A stretch of DNA of 64,000 nucleotides from RFSX01 sp965230215 (GCA_965230215.1 CBDDKN010000001.1:310001-374000), one strand, 5' to 3'; counted from the first letter of the stretch, positions 7,765 through 19,500 are shown. A program made the numbers and translations. Notes: a model not told the origin generated them from the letters alone.

Positions 7765-10665
7765 TTAATTAGACATAAATACTTTGAATGAGTAATCCTG
7801 ATCATTAATCAAAACGCGCATGATATATATGCCTGTATCGTAGTTGTTTTTATGAAGGGTAAATGTACCTGATGCATTGGCTTGCAGCAGTTTCTTACCA
7901 TCAAGAGATATCAATTCAATACCGAAGGTTTCAAGATTCTCGGTTTCAACCAATACCAATTCAGAGGTTTCAGAAATAGAGAACGCATCATATTCAATTT
8001 CAACGATGTTTGTAAGACAATCGCAGTCTACTTCAATCTCAACAGCTTCCTGGCATTCTTCATCAAGTTCTCTGAAAATCATTACCATTTCATTAATGTT
8101 TTCTTCAATATGGAATGGTCCTAATGCAATAGGCAAGTCTTCAAGGTCATATTCTCCATATATCTCTCCATTGCCGCGGAGGATAAATTCGTTGCTGAGA
8201 CTTGAAAACCCATGTTCTGCATCTACAACCAGATAATAGAAGTCATCTACACATTCCGTATGTAACACCGAAAAGTCGTAAAGTTCACAGCCTTCTTCTT
8301 CACCATCAAGGTAGAATAGATATTCGTCGCAGCAATCAGGTCTGTCATTTACACATATTTTTAGCCAAACCGAATCCGGTGGAACTACACCATCCAATTC
8401 AACTTCAAGTGGATTGCTCATCTCTCTTTCATAGTATTGGAATTCGCCATTAACAAATATGTCCAAGCCCGTCTGCCGGTCTATGTCATACGCCATTTCA
8501 AAAACAGCTATAATATTACCAGCTGCAGTATAATCCCATTCAAGTAACTCAAGAATTTCTATTCCACATTCAAATTCGTCATCACAGTCAGGTCCTCTAA
8601 ACTCATGTACAACACAACAATCCGGGTTGTCATTGTCACAGATTTTTATAAAATCAAACTCGACATCTCTGCGCACGAAATCTTCGATTCTCACAGGCAA
8701 ATCCTCATATGCATAAAAACCGATCAATTCATTATCGTCGAAAACTTCAAAGAATTCATTCAGATTTCCTTCATAATTGAAATCAAGTGTAAAATCATAG
8801 GTGCCGTTATCATTACATTCAAAATCACCAATTTCGATATCCCAAATCTCACAATCATCTTCACAACAAACGACATCATCCATAATGGCCTCAGCTGAGC
8901 ATCCTTTTTCAATATCTATGATGATGAATTCATATACTTTACTGCAATCCAGTTCAATTGGCCCTACTGTGTAAAAGAGCTGACCATATTCCAGGGTATC
9001 ATAAATTACACCGTTGCCTCTGATTATAAACCCTTGGTTTCCCGGATTCTCCACTTCAAATTCAATATCAATAAAGAATGAGTTCTCGGTACATTCATAT
9101 GACTCTGCAAAAACTTCAAGGATCTCACAGCCATCTTCATCATCACAATCCGGAGGAAGAAATTCGTATAGCGCGCAACAATCAGGTTTGTCATCGTCGC
9201 AGACTTTAATCAAATCATATTCAGCATCGCGACCTTCAAAACCGCTTATTCTTACAGGTAGATCATCATAGGCATAAGAACCAAAGTATTCACCACCATC
9301 ATAAACATCAAACAACTCACCACCAACTTCTGAATATTCAAAGTCAAGTGTAAAATTGTAAGAGCCATCATTGTTGCATTCAAAATCATATACCCATAGA
9401 CTATCTATAGAGCAATCATTGAAGTCACAGCAAGCATCTTCTATTTCAATTTCAGTAGAGCAGCCGTTTTCAATATCAAATATTTCGATGATGTTGACAA
9501 TATCACAACCTCCCGGAATAGGACCGGTAATCCAAAACCTTTCATCGATGTCATATTCAAAGGAATCAATGGTTACGCCATTAAGAGTGGTCACAAAACC
9601 GAGCTCTCCCGGATTCTCAATTTCAAAACTGAATTTTAAGTAATAAGATCCACTGTTGTTGCAATCGACAACATCATATTCAACATCGAAAAACTCACAT
9701 TCTTCATATTCAGAACAATCAGGAGCATCATTCCATTCGTTGCCAGTAAAACAAAACGGGTTGTCTTGTTCTGCAATGAAATAATAGTATAGATCATTGC
9801 TTACCTCAAATTCTCCAAGATAGTATGGCTCATTGGTTACGGGTATAAGTTCAGTATACAGCAAATTGTTGTAATCTGGTGGTGTGTTGTTGGCCATGTA
9901 AAAACTTAACCACAGACTGTCTGAATCACCGTTATATTCTATTGGTGCAAATGCATCATAGGTGTCTGGGCCCGTACATTCAAATATCATAAACGGAGCG
10001 CCTAATTCTAAAGTGCATTCAGGGGCATTCTCGCAATCAACTGAAAAAGGCAGGTTATAAAAATCACTGCAATTTTCATTTTCAGCATCGACAAATTCAA
10101 TATTTCCTATAAACCTGTATCCAGGAACCCACAGTTCATAGGGGCCATTACCATAATCAAATTCTTGTATTGTAATACCGTTATATACAGCTTGAAAGCC
10201 ATCTTCTGAGCCCTCGTCTGCAGCTACATTGAATGTAATATTTACGAAACCGCTGGTATCACAATCCGATACTTCTATATCGGTCAATTCGAATGAACAA
10301 TCGTCATCGCAGCAAATGGCTTCCTCAAAGGAATAGACACTGAAACAAAACTCATCTTCAAGATCTCGAACTATGAAATCGTAAAGTAATTCACAGTTGC
10401 CATCAAAAGGACCTACTGTATAAAATGCTTGTCCATATTCAAAAGTGTCATAGGTCGCACCACTTGAGGTTATTTCAAATCCGTTGCTCTGTGGATTCTG
10501 TACTTCAAACTCGATATCCACAAAAAATGTCCCGTCTTCAAGGCATTCCTGCGGTTCAGCAAAGAGGTCTACAATAGCACAATCTTGTGCATCGATATTC
10601 GAAAAAACTATGATGGAAAAAAGAAAAAGAATCGATAAAGATCTAAAGAATGGTAATGTATTCAT
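7765..10665 (-). CDS. Secreted Cys-rich nine-repeat protein with T9SS sorting domain (966 aa)
   Basis: A signal peptide covers residues 1-26 (FSNIDAQ end). Residues 29-883 are nine repeats of about 94 residues, beginning near 29, 123, 217, 323, 418, 513, 605, 700 and 793. Each starts C-x-[IFL], has a Cys about ten residues on, then acidic beta-strand text and a CC, PDC or PDCC near its end. Repeats 1 and 6 (GQxFYTVGP) and repeats 5 and 7 (AYxDLPVRI, KPDCC/NPDCC) are the closest pairs. A T9SS type-A-like C-terminal domain (about 888-966) ends DTGIYIMRVLINDQDYSFKV. The protein is very acidic and probably disulfide-linked and surface-anchored or released. It is divergent from the HYR giants. Adhesin or matrix function is inferred only. 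Confidence 0.85.
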   Translation of the reverse strand: MNTLPFFRSLSILFLFSIIVFSNIDAQDCAIVDLFAEPQECLEDGTFFVDIEFEVQNPQSNGFEITSSGATYDTFEYGQAFYTVGPFDGNCELLYDFIVRDLEDEFCFSVYSFEEAICCDDDCSFELTDIEVSDCDTSGFVNITFNVAADEGSEDGFQAVYNGITIQEFDYGNGPYELWVPGYRFIGNIEFVDAENENCSDFYNLPFSVDCENAPECTLELGAPFMIFECTGPDTYDAFAPIEYNGDSDSLWLSFYMANNTPPDYNNLLYTELIPVTNEPYYLGEFEVSNDLYYYFIAEQDNPFCFTGNEWNDAPDCSEYEECEFFDVEYDVVDCNNSGSYYLKFSFEIENPGELGFVTTLNGVTIDSFEYDIDERFWITGPIPGGCDIVNIIEIFDIENGCSTEIEIEDACCDFNDCSIDSLWVYDFECNNDGSYNFTLDFEYSEVGGELFDVYDGGEYFGSYAYDDLPVRISGFEGRDAEYDLIKVCDDDKPDCCALYEFLPPDCDDEDGCEILEVFAESYECTENSFFIDIEFEVENPGNQGFIIRGNGVIYDTLEYGQLFYTVGPIELDCSKVYEFIIIDIEKGCSAEAIMDDVVCCEDDCEIWDIEIGDFECNDNGTYDFTLDFNYEGNLNEFFEVFDDNELIGFYAYEDLPVRIEDFVRRDVEFDFIKICDNDNPDCCVVHEFRGPDCDDEFECGIEILELLEWDYTAAGNIIAVFEMAYDIDRQTGLDIFVNGEFQYYEREMSNPLEVELDGVVPPDSVWLKICVNDRPDCCDEYLFYLDGEEEGCELYDFSVLHTECVDDFYYLVVDAEHGFSSLSNEFILRGNGEIYGEYDLEDLPIALGPFHIEENINEMVMIFRELDEECQEAVEIEVDCDCLTNIVEIEYDAFSISETSELVLVETENLETFGIELISLDGKKLLQANASGTFTLHKNNYDTGIYIMRVLINDQDYSFKVFMSN
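8017..10581 (-). repeat. Nine in-frame ~282-bp coding repeats
   Basis: DNA encoding the nine ~94-residue Cys-rich repeats of the secreted protein. Spacing between repeat starts is 94, 94, 106, 95, 95, 92, 95 and 93 residues. The copies have diverged too far to be near-identical at DNA level, so recent slippage is unlikely. The closeness of repeats 5/7 and 1/6 suggests older block duplication. Confidence 0.8.
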
Positions 10666-10935
10666 GATTATTTATTGTGTACTTATATATATCCTTCAAA
10701 TTGATATTTCGTTGCGTAAGCGGTCAATTTTTATAAATATCATGAAAAAAATTAATAAATCCGCCGATCCAATAAAATACACTTTTGCTTGACAAGTAGT
10801 CTCTTATGTATGAGTAAAAATTATAATGTATTTACACATTAAACTAAGTCGTAATGTGAAGGGCCTTTTGGAATAGATGTTGGTCTTAGAAGCATGACAA
10901 AAAGGGTTTGGTATATCAAATCCTGAAATGCTTGT
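10666..10935. other. AT-rich divergent intergenic region between secreted-protein genes
   Basis: This 270-bp spacer separates the minus-strand repeat protein from the plus-strand HYR giant, so it must hold both promoters or be read through. A near match to the -7 element (TCAATTTG, minus strand, around 10694-10701) is visible. I could not place a convincing promoter for the plus-strand gene. No hairpin terminator and no small ORF worth reporting. Confidence 0.4.
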
Positions 10936-13900
10936 ATGAGCAAAAACGAATACATAACACTAAGATCAATGTTAGTAACTTATTTTACACACATTACAAG
11001 GGCGCTTTCAACAACACTTTTGTTGTTGACGCTCTTAATGACCAATCTTAATGCTCAGGTATCTTATGGTTGCTTCTGCGACGACAGCTTCCCTGACGGC
11101 GTGATAGGCTTCGAGATAATTGCATTTGGAAATGCGCCTGGAGAGACATGGACTGTTGACAATGTCATCAATCTGTACTCAAGCTATGATCCACTGATTG
11201 TAATTACAGATGGTACTGTACTTGAACCGGATCCAATGAATCCTTCACAGTACAGACTGACTGGATATGCATTCAACGGGGTTATGCCTTTTGTTACAAT
11301 TATTGATGATAATGGTATGGTCAATGATGTCAACATGATAACTTGTTTGATCCCAGATGGTGAAATCATCGGGGATAACAATGTTTGTGTTGGTGCAGAA
11401 GCTTCACTTGAATTTGATATAAGCACAATGAATATTGTGCCTGGTTCAACAATGTGGAATGCTCCTGGAGCAGCCAGTATCAATCCAAATGGTCCAGATG
11501 ATTTGAGACTGGATGTTAGCTATGACATGCCTGGGTCTTATCTTGTAAGTGTTACTACAAGATCTCTGACCAATTGTGAAGTCACAGATGACTTCATCAT
11601 TAATGTCTTTGATGCCGCTGATGGCATTGAGATTAGCGGTCCTGATTATATCTGCCTTGCCAATGCAAGCGGAGTAATGTACAATGCTACGAATCCTGGA
11701 ATGTACGGACTCCTATGGACAGGGTCGGGTAGTGGAACGAATGCTACCTTCTCACCATTCCTGGGCAGCCCTATGACTGGATCAGGTTCTTCAGTTAGTG
11801 TTGACTTTCCTGTTGCAGGGACATATCTACTAGAAATATCTAATGCAGATATGATGGGTTGTATTATAGATGATGTAGAATATACTGTACAGGTTGTAGA
11901 TGCGATAGACACAATTCAGATTATTGGCGAATCTTATGTTTGCGAAGGCAATATAGAATCTTACACGATTGCCAATGCTTCTGATTACAGCAATATAGTT
12001 TGGTCGGTTACACCACCAGCAGACGCTGATATCACTCCAGCAGGTGGTATGGCTGATGAAATAGAGGTTCAGTATAATGTAATTGGAGATTATCAGTTGA
12101 CAGTTATGGGTGACACGCCTGACGGTTGCAGCTTTATCTCTACTCTGGATATTACTGTTCCTGACAATAACATTCCTTCACTGGCATGTAACAACTTGAT
12201 CAATGTAAGTCTTAATAATGACTGTATACTTGAGTTATTGCCTGATATGATTTTGGAGGGAGAGATCAATGATAACAATGATGCATATGATATAATTATA
12301 GAGGATTTGATTACTGGTCAAATACTTCCAGGTAATATGGTCACTCAGGACCAGCTGGGAAGCACCTTTAAGGTAACGGTAATCGAAAAATGTGGTGGAA
12401 ATTCTTGCTGGGGTAACCTGGTAGTAGAAGATAAATCTGTTACACCTCTAGATCAATATTGTTCTACTGCACCGATTGTAACAACTTGTTATGACTTTGG
12501 TACCAATCCGGATGAACCTTTAGGTTTCCCTGATTTCCCAGATGATGCCACTTGGTTCTATGATCAGATCGCAGGTGACTGGATTGTATCCGGTTTTGAT
12601 AATTGTTCTGACGCATTGTTATCATTCGAAGATGAGGTACTTTCTGCTGATGTCTGCGAAGATCCTCAATTGATAAGAAGAACATGGACAGCAGTAGATA
12701 TTAATAACGGTGAGTTCACAACATGTGATGTCATCATCCAATTGGCTCTGACAGATCAGAATTCGATTGTATGGCCACCAGATTATGACTCTACATTGGA
12801 TGCTGACCTGATAGGCGCAATGGATACAGATGGAATATTCCCATCGCTGGATCCATGTAACTTTACAATGCATGATGATCTGTTCTGTGATAACGATGGC
12901 TTCTGGTATGCAGATGCCAATGGCAATCCATCTCCGGATTGTACAGGTGCACCAGTAAGTGATGGATTTGCTTGTCCAAATCTACAATTGATTGGATATA
13001 CGGATAAGGTTCTGCCTGTTTGTGGGTCTTCAAAGAAGATTCTGAGACAGTGGACAGTTTGGGATGCTTGTGATCTTACAGATATTATGCATACTCAGAT
13101 TATTACCTTGATGGATACAATTCCTCCGGTTTGCGAAGGTCCTGAAGAGACACAAGTCTTTACAGATGTTCATGAATGTGGGGCAGATATAGTAGTGTTG
13201 CCGCCAACGGTAACAGGGGAGTGTGATGACTTCACTTACACTATCAGATATAAGTTAAAAGATCAGTTTGGATTCCAGCCACATCTGTTTACAGATGATA
13301 ACGTAAGTTATGACAGCGCGCTGGATAGATATATTATTCATGATGTCAGTTTTGATACGGATTCAATTTGGGTTCAGTATATCGTTAGAGACGCTTGTGG
13401 AAATAAAGCCAATGACTGTTTTGCAGAATTTGAGTTGATAGATGATGAGCAACCAGTTCCGGCTTGTGACTTCAATAACTTTGTGACGCTCAACCAATAT
13501 GGTGAAGCATGGGTTGGTCCATCTACATTCGATGATAATAGCTGGGACAACTGTGGTGTATACACAAGAGTAATCCAGAGAATGGATAACCAGTGTGAGT
13601 GTGCAGAGCCAAAATTCGATTTCTTGCATTCACTTGGTGAGTATAATGGACATTACTACTACTTGTCAAAAGAGAAAATGCATGCCGGTAAGGCATTTGG
13701 CTTAGCTGATGCATTAGATGCCTACGTTGCAGAGATTGATGATATGGATGAGAATTCATGGATTCGCGAAAGGGTAAATGCGTTCAATGATGAGCCGTAC
13801 TATATTGGATTAAGTGGTGCGTCAACAGCTGGTCTTGACTGGCAAAGTGGCGACTCTCCATATTCAAACTGGCAGGTATCTGAACCTTCATTGAGTTACA

Positions 13901-16530
13901 GCTTAAAGAAAAATGAGCGCATTTATACTGCTGTTGATGAAAATGGTGAGTGGTTTGCTGAAGGAAGAAATCATTTAGATCATTATTATGTGCTTGAGTT
14001 GGAAGACATCTGTCATTGGTCTCAGAAAATCAGTTTCTGTTGTGAAGATGTAGGTGAGGAGACAATGGTAGCTCTGCGAGTTATTGACTGGCATGGTAAC
14101 CATAACCTGTGTATGGTAAATGTTAGAGTGATGGATTTTATTCCTCCGATCATTACATGCCCAGCTGATGTTACGGCTAATTGTGATGAAAACTTTGACC
14201 CTACTGATCTTTCTGAGTTCGGTATGGCTACCGCAATTGATGATTGTGAAGTAGAATCTATATCTGAGGATTCAGATATCGGTGCTCTAAACTGTGGTGA
14301 ATATGATATAAGAAGAACTTTTACAGCTACCGATGTAGCAGGTAATATCGCGACATGCGTTCAGCGCATTAGACTGGAAAACGAAACACCATTTACTTTT
14401 GATGAAATCAACTGGCCAGAGGATACAACAATGGTTAACATTGCTTGTCATCTGGAAGATATTGATTCAGCAATCACTGGCGAACCTACATGGGATGAAT
14501 CAGAATTCCCTTGTAGCAATATCACCTACACATATGATGATTTGATATTCTATATCGCTGATGGTGTATGCCAGAAGTTGGTGAGAACATGGACTGTAAT
14601 TGACTGGTGTCAGCCTAACAGACTATGGGAGTACAGTCAGGTAATTAAATTAATCAATACTATTCCGCCTGAGATTGATCCTTCATCATGTATCGACTTT
14701 ACCTACAATGATGGAATCGTTTTGGGTAATTGTCTGGTGAGAATCGAAGATTTGACTGCTGAGCTTTCAGAAAACGAGCTTAACTGTGGGCAGAACCCGC
14801 TTTGGCAATATTCAATTGATTTGTATAACGATAATACAATAGATATTGAAGGCTTTGGAAATGATGCCAGTGGTGATTACCCTTATGGTAGCCACAGAAT
14901 TATATGGACAGTGACAGATGATTGTGATAATACAAGCAGCTGTGATAAGATATTCACTATCCTTGATAATATACCACCAACTCCATATTGTCATGGGGAA
15001 ATCGTTATCCCGATCAGTCACCCTGACGGTATAGAAGTATGGGCCTCTGACCTTAACCTTGGAAGTTATGATGATTGTCCAACAAATCAGGTGTATTTCT
15101 CATTCCAGGAGAATCAGTTGGTTCAGAATATGTCATTTGACTGTAGCGTCTTTGATAGCACTGAGACTTCGGTTTCTCTAGAGATTGATCTTTGGGTCTG
15201 GGATAACCTTAATTCTTTCTTTGCCAACAAGAGTGTTTGTACCGTTACATTGACGATACAGGACAACACCGGTGTGTGTGGGGATGATTTGGGTAGCCCG
15301 GTTACAAGTGTCTCAGGAATGGTATTCACTGAGGATATCGAAATGGTACACGGTGTCGAGATGCATTTGTTCTCCAATACCGTCGATATGGATATGATGT
15401 CGCCAAACGGGGAGTATGCTTTTGACGACTTATCAATGTATCAGGATTATGTTGTTGAAGCATTCAAGAATGATGAATACCTCAATGGTGTATCAACTTT
15501 GGATCTTATTATGATACAAAGACATATACTGGGACTAGAAAAACTAGACTCTCCATATAAGATCATAGCAGCTGATATTGATAATTCATCATCTATTTCT
15601 GCAATTGACCTTATTGAGTTAAGAAAACTGATATTGGGTATCTATGATGAGTTACCGAATAACTTCTCATGGAGATTCGTAGAGGAGGATTATAAATTCC
15701 TTGACCCACTTAATCCATTCCCTTATTCGGAGACAGTGGAATTGGATAATCTTGAATCAAAAATTCAAAATGCTGATTTCATAGCTGTGAAGATTGGTGA
15801 TGTTAACAGATCTGCAATTACAAAAGCAGTAGATGATGATATCATTTCAAGATCTGTCACAGAAGATTATGTATTTGAATTGCAGCACCAGTTAACGGAC
15901 AAAGGCAACTCAAGAGTTCAGCTGGTCGCAACTGAAGATATTGATCTAAGCGGATTGCAATTTGAATTGAAGTTTGAAAAAGAGATGACTGAGATGATTG
16001 CTGCGATTCCTATGTCACTACAATTTGGTAATGAGCATATTGCCTGGGAGCTTCTTGAAGATGGCTTGATCAGAATGAGCTGGCACGAAATGGCAGCGCA
16101 ACAAGTTCTTGAAGGGGATGTAATGATGGAATTCTTATTCCAAGGTGAGAGTGGTAATAGTGTTCAATTAAATAATACGTCTTCTGTAAGAGCTGAAGTA
16201 TATGACTTGGTCAATGGTAAAGTTAATACCAGACCGATGCGTATCACGAATACTTCAGAGGCAGGGTTTGAGTTTTCTGTGAGTCAGAATGTTCCGAATC
16301 CATTCAGGGATGAAACAAGCATTGACTTTATGCTACCTAAATCAGGAAAAGTCAGATTCACTGTTACCGATCAAACAGGAAGACTCATATACTCAGATAT
16401 CCAAATGCGTGAGGCTGGTCCAAACAGAATTGTTTTGAACAGCAATACACTTAACGCTACGGGCTTACTCTACTACCAAATCTCAACTGAAACGAATACT
16501 GCAACCAGAAAGATGATTGTAATTCAATAA
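10936..16530 (+). CDS. Giant secreted HYR/PKD-like protein with C-type lectin, dockerin, cohesin-like and T9SS domains (1864 aa)
   Basis: Signal peptide about 1-41 (TNLNAQ). Next come three PKD-like modules (about 150-410), each with a GxxxxC start and a (G)xYxLxV end. Cys-rich HYR-like modules follow from about 417. A C-type-lectin-like domain (about 899-1023) contains GHYYYLS, YYIGLSG, YSNW and HYYVLELED. A classical HYR string PPIITCPADVTANCDEN is near 1069. A dockerin-type Ca-binding pair (about 1514-1573) has YLNGVSTLDLIMIQRHILG and DIDNSSSISAIDLIELRK. A cohesin-like beta-sandwich (about 1645-1770) and a T9SS sorting domain (about 1776-1864; NVPNPFRDETSI) end the protein. A second ATG at residue 12 is an equally good start. 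Likely a surface adhesin; the ligand is unknown. Confidence 0.88.
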   Translation: MSKNEYITLRSMLVTYFTHITRALSTTLLLLTLLMTNLNAQVSYGCFCDDSFPDGVIGFEIIAFGNAPGETWTVDNVINLYSSYDPLIVITDGTVLEPDPMNPSQYRLTGYAFNGVMPFVTIIDDNGMVNDVNMITCLIPDGEIIGDNNVCVGAEASLEFDISTMNIVPGSTMWNAPGAASINPNGPDDLRLDVSYDMPGSYLVSVTTRSLTNCEVTDDFIINVFDAADGIEISGPDYICLANASGVMYNATNPGMYGLLWTGSGSGTNATFSPFLGSPMTGSGSSVSVDFPVAGTYLLEISNADMMGCIIDDVEYTVQVVDAIDTIQIIGESYVCEGNIESYTIANASDYSNIVWSVTPPADADITPAGGMADEIEVQYNVIGDYQLTVMGDTPDGCSFISTLDITVPDNNIPSLACNNLINVSLNNDCILELLPDMILEGEINDNNDAYDIIIEDLITGQILPGNMVTQDQLGSTFKVTVIEKCGGNSCWGNLVVEDKSVTPLDQYCSTAPIVTTCYDFGTNPDEPLGFPDFPDDATWFYDQIAGDWIVSGFDNCSDALLSFEDEVLSADVCEDPQLIRRTWTAVDINNGEFTTCDVIIQLALTDQNSIVWPPDYDSTLDADLIGAMDTDGIFPSLDPCNFTMHDDLFCDNDGFWYADANGNPSPDCTGAPVSDGFACPNLQLIGYTDKVLPVCGSSKKILRQWTVWDACDLTDIMHTQIITLMDTIPPVCEGPEETQVFTDVHECGADIVVLPPTVTGECDDFTYTIRYKLKDQFGFQPHLFTDDNVSYDSALDRYIIHDVSFDTDSIWVQYIVRDACGNKANDCFAEFELIDDEQPVPACDFNNFVTLNQYGEAWVGPSTFDDNSWDNCGVYTRVIQRMDNQCECAEPKFDFLHSLGEYNGHYYYLSKEKMHAGKAFGLADALDAYVAEIDDMDENSWIRERVNAFNDEPYYIGLSGASTAGLDWQSGDSPYSNWQVSEPSLSYSLKKNERIYTAVDENGEWFAEGRNHLDHYYVLELEDICHWSQKISFCCEDVGEETMVALRVIDWHGNHNLCMVNVRVMDFIPPIITCPADVTANCDENFDPTDLSEFGMATAIDDCEVESISEDSDIGALNCGEYDIRRTFTATDVAGNIATCVQRIRLENETPFTFDEINWPEDTTMVNIACHLEDIDSAITGEPTWDESEFPCSNITYTYDDLIFYIADGVCQKLVRTWTVIDWCQPNRLWEYSQVIKLINTIPPEIDPSSCIDFTYNDGIVLGNCLVRIEDLTAELSENELNCGQNPLWQYSIDLYNDNTIDIEGFGNDASGDYPYGSHRIIWTVTDDCDNTSSCDKIFTILDNIPPTPYCHGEIVIPISHPDGIEVWASDLNLGSYDDCPTNQVYFSFQENQLVQNMSFDCSVFDSTETSVSLEIDLWVWDNLNSFFANKSVCTVTLTIQDNTGVCGDDLGSPVTSVSGMVFTEDIEMVHGVEMHLFSNTVDMDMMSPNGEYAFDDLSMYQDYVVEAFKNDEYLNGVSTLDLIMIQRHILGLEKLDSPYKIIAADIDNSSSISAIDLIELRKLILGIYDELPNNFSWRFVEEDYKFLDPLNPFPYSETVELDNLESKIQNADFIAVKIGDVNRSAITKAVDDDIISRSVTEDYVFELQHQLTDKGNSRVQLVATEDIDLSGLQFELKFEKEMTEMIAAIPMSLQFGNEHIAWELLEDGLIRMSWHEMAAQQVLEGDVMMEFLFQGESGNSVQLNNTSSVRAEVYDLVNGKVNTRPMRITNTSEAGFEFSVSQNVPNPFRDETSIDFMLPKSGKVRFTVTDQTGRLIYSDIQMREAGPNRIVLNSNTLNATGLLYYQISTETNTATRKMIVIQ

Positions 16531-16549
16531 CTATAGTACGATTGTGATT

Positions 16550-19500
16550 ATGAGAGATTTCTATATCAAAACTTATTCAAATAAGAACTTTAAAATGACA
16601 TCAACATTCATAAATACAACTAAGTGTGCTGTGGCTGGAATGAAATCATATCTATTGGTTGGATTCCTGAATATTGTTTTTGCAGCTGCTTTGTCTGCGC
16701 AATGTGAGTTTATTAATCTTGCATGTAATGACCTGATAAATGTCTCTATTAATGAAGACTGCTATGCAAGTATCAATGCAGATCTCCTTTTGGAAAATCC
16801 ACCATTTGGATTGTTTCCTGACGATGGGGTGAATTATGAGATATTGCTACAGGATGAACTGGGATACCCGCTTATACCTTCCAATCAGGTTGGCGAGGAT
16901 CAGGTCGGGATGACTATTAAAGCATCTATCACATTGGTTCCTTGTAACATCAGCTGTTGGGGGTACATATATGTAGAAGACAAGATTGGTCCGAAGTTTT
17001 GGAATTGTGTCGATGGTGAATTGCCAACAATAGATCTTGATTGTGACGAATTCTCAAATGGTTATGTTATTCCAGACCCCTTGGTGGGCAGCGTATGCGA
17101 AACCATTGATGAGCTGAGCTTTGAAGATGATACAACAGCGCTAAATTGTGTGGATGAATTTGCAGTTACCATTACAAGATTGTGGACTGCTTCAGACTTG
17201 GCAGGAAACAAGACCAAATGCCAACAAACGATTAATATCAGAAAATATGATTTAAAGGAGGTAATCATTCCTTCCGATTTTATCATGAGTATTGATCCTG
17301 ATGCGGATTGTAATGAGAGCCTCGATGTGTCACCTGAGCGAACAGGTTACCCGACAGGTATATACTGTCCTAACATCATGTATTATTATTCAGATATTAA
17401 TTATCCGCAATGTGGATTACAAATCAAAATCCTGAGAGACTGGTTCGTTATTGACTGGTGTACAGGACAATCATTAACAAGTGGACAGATAATTAAAATT
17501 ATTGATGATACGCCACCAAGGGTAGTATGTGAATTGGATACATTAATGGTACCAAAAGCCTCGTATGAGTGTACTGCTGCACCTATTTTGAATCCACTAA
17601 GGGTTCCTGGCTATGATACGCTTGCTTCTGTAACGGTATTGGACACCTGTCCTGAGGAAATATTTGTTGAGGTTGGTTTCCTTATAGCTGAAGAAAACAA
17701 ACCACAACCATTGGATTCACCTTATTATAATGTGGAGCCAAATGAGGATGGTGTTTTCCCTTTGCCAGAGTTTGAGAATTCTGCATGGATAAGATATTGT
17801 TTTAGTGATGCTTGTGGTAATGAAACGGAAATTCCAGATGATGCCATATTTGCTGATTCACTTGGATATTGCTGTTACTTCCAGCTGGATGCTAAAGATC
17901 AATCTCCACCAACACCGATATGTGAGGGCTTCACTAAAGTTCCTTTGGGGGCAGGTGGTCTGACAGAGGTTTTGGCTGAAAGTTTTGATGATAACAGTTA
18001 TGACCCTTGTGGCGAGATAGTACACTACGAAGTCAGAAGAGAGTCGGGATCATGTCCTGGATATACAGAACATGGAAACCAGGGTTGGAGTGAAAGTGTG
18101 CATTTCTGTTGTGAGGACCTGGGAGATACAATCACTATTAGATTGCGTGTGTTTGATGATGCTGGAAACTTCAGTGAGTGTCTTGGTTTGGTATGTGTTA
18201 CCGACCCGGTAACACCATCTGTAGAATGTCCTGATCCTTATGTTGAATTGGACTGCGGCGATAGCTATAGAGATTATAATCTTATCGGATTTCCAACAGG
18301 ATTAGATGGATGTGATGCTGGTATAAGAATTGGAGATGAGTACTTCGATCTTTCCAACTATGATCTATCGTGTGGTATAGGTACGATTATCAGAACAATC
18401 GAGGTCAATGATGCCCAAGGTAACTTGATAAAGGTATGTGTTCAGGAAATTGAATACGATGCTGATGCAGTATCTACTACGTTAGAGCCTGGTGATTTCG
18501 AATTCCCTGATGATGTAACTATTGATGTATGTGACTCAGGCGGTTCTTTGGATCCGGTATTTACAGGCATTCCATTTACAAATAAAGAATTCGGATGTGC
18601 TAATATTGCTATCACTTATGAAGATAGCCCTAAACATACACAGAACTCTAATGGGGTATGTTATACTATAATCAGAGAATGGCAGGTCGTGGATTGGTGT
18701 AATTATCACCCATCAAGACCCAATGAACATATTCTGAAAGCATCCCAGGAAATACGTGTAATTAATACAGCGGTTCCTGACTTTGCTTGCCCTCATGATA
18801 TCACGGTGAATACAAGTCCTTTTGAATGTGAGGCTTATGTAGACCTCACTGTAAGTGTGAGTTCGACATGTCCAACCAGCTTTGATCTTGAATGGTCAAT
18901 CGACGCATTCTCAGATGGCATGGCAGACTTTTTTGGTTTGGGTAATGATGCATCAGGAGTATTCCCTGTTGGGGAACATACAATTACTTTCACGGGAAGA
19001 AACAAATGCGGAGGCAATTCTGCCAGTTGTACATACAGGTTTACTGTGGAAGGCGACAAGCCGCCAGTACCAATTTGTCTGGCTGAGCTTACATGGTCTG
19101 TAGGTTCAGGTGTTACAGAAGTATGGGCATCTGACTTTGATTTGAAGAGTGAAGGTGGATGTGGACTTTCTGATCTGTCTTTCTCATTTGTGGATCCATT
19201 CGATAGCAACTATCCGGAAGCCGCAAGAAGTTTTTCTTGTGATGATATTCCGAATGGTATAGCAGCGGATATTCCTATTGAAGTATTTGTGATCGACGAG
19301 GAAGGAAGATATTCATCTTGTCTTGCAACGCTTCAGCTTCAGGATACTGGTGATGTCTGTCCGGATCAATCCAATGGAAATATTGTTTCTGGTGAGATCA
19401 TTACAGAGATATCAGAACCTTTAGAGCAGGTCATGGTAGAGCTGCATAACATGCAGAGCGATGAATATATGATGGACATGACAAGCTCAAATGGCGCGTA

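Noticed and set aside
7877..9643. Several plus-strand open frames antisense to the repeat protein
   Set aside because: They are Ser/Ile-rich mirror frames of an acidic, Asp/Glu-rich coding strand and share no family features or start signals.
8017..10581. Regular repeats that could suggest a CRISPR array
   Set aside because: The period is about 282 bp, copies are divergent, and the reading frame is open throughout with protein-level repeats; this is a coding repeat.
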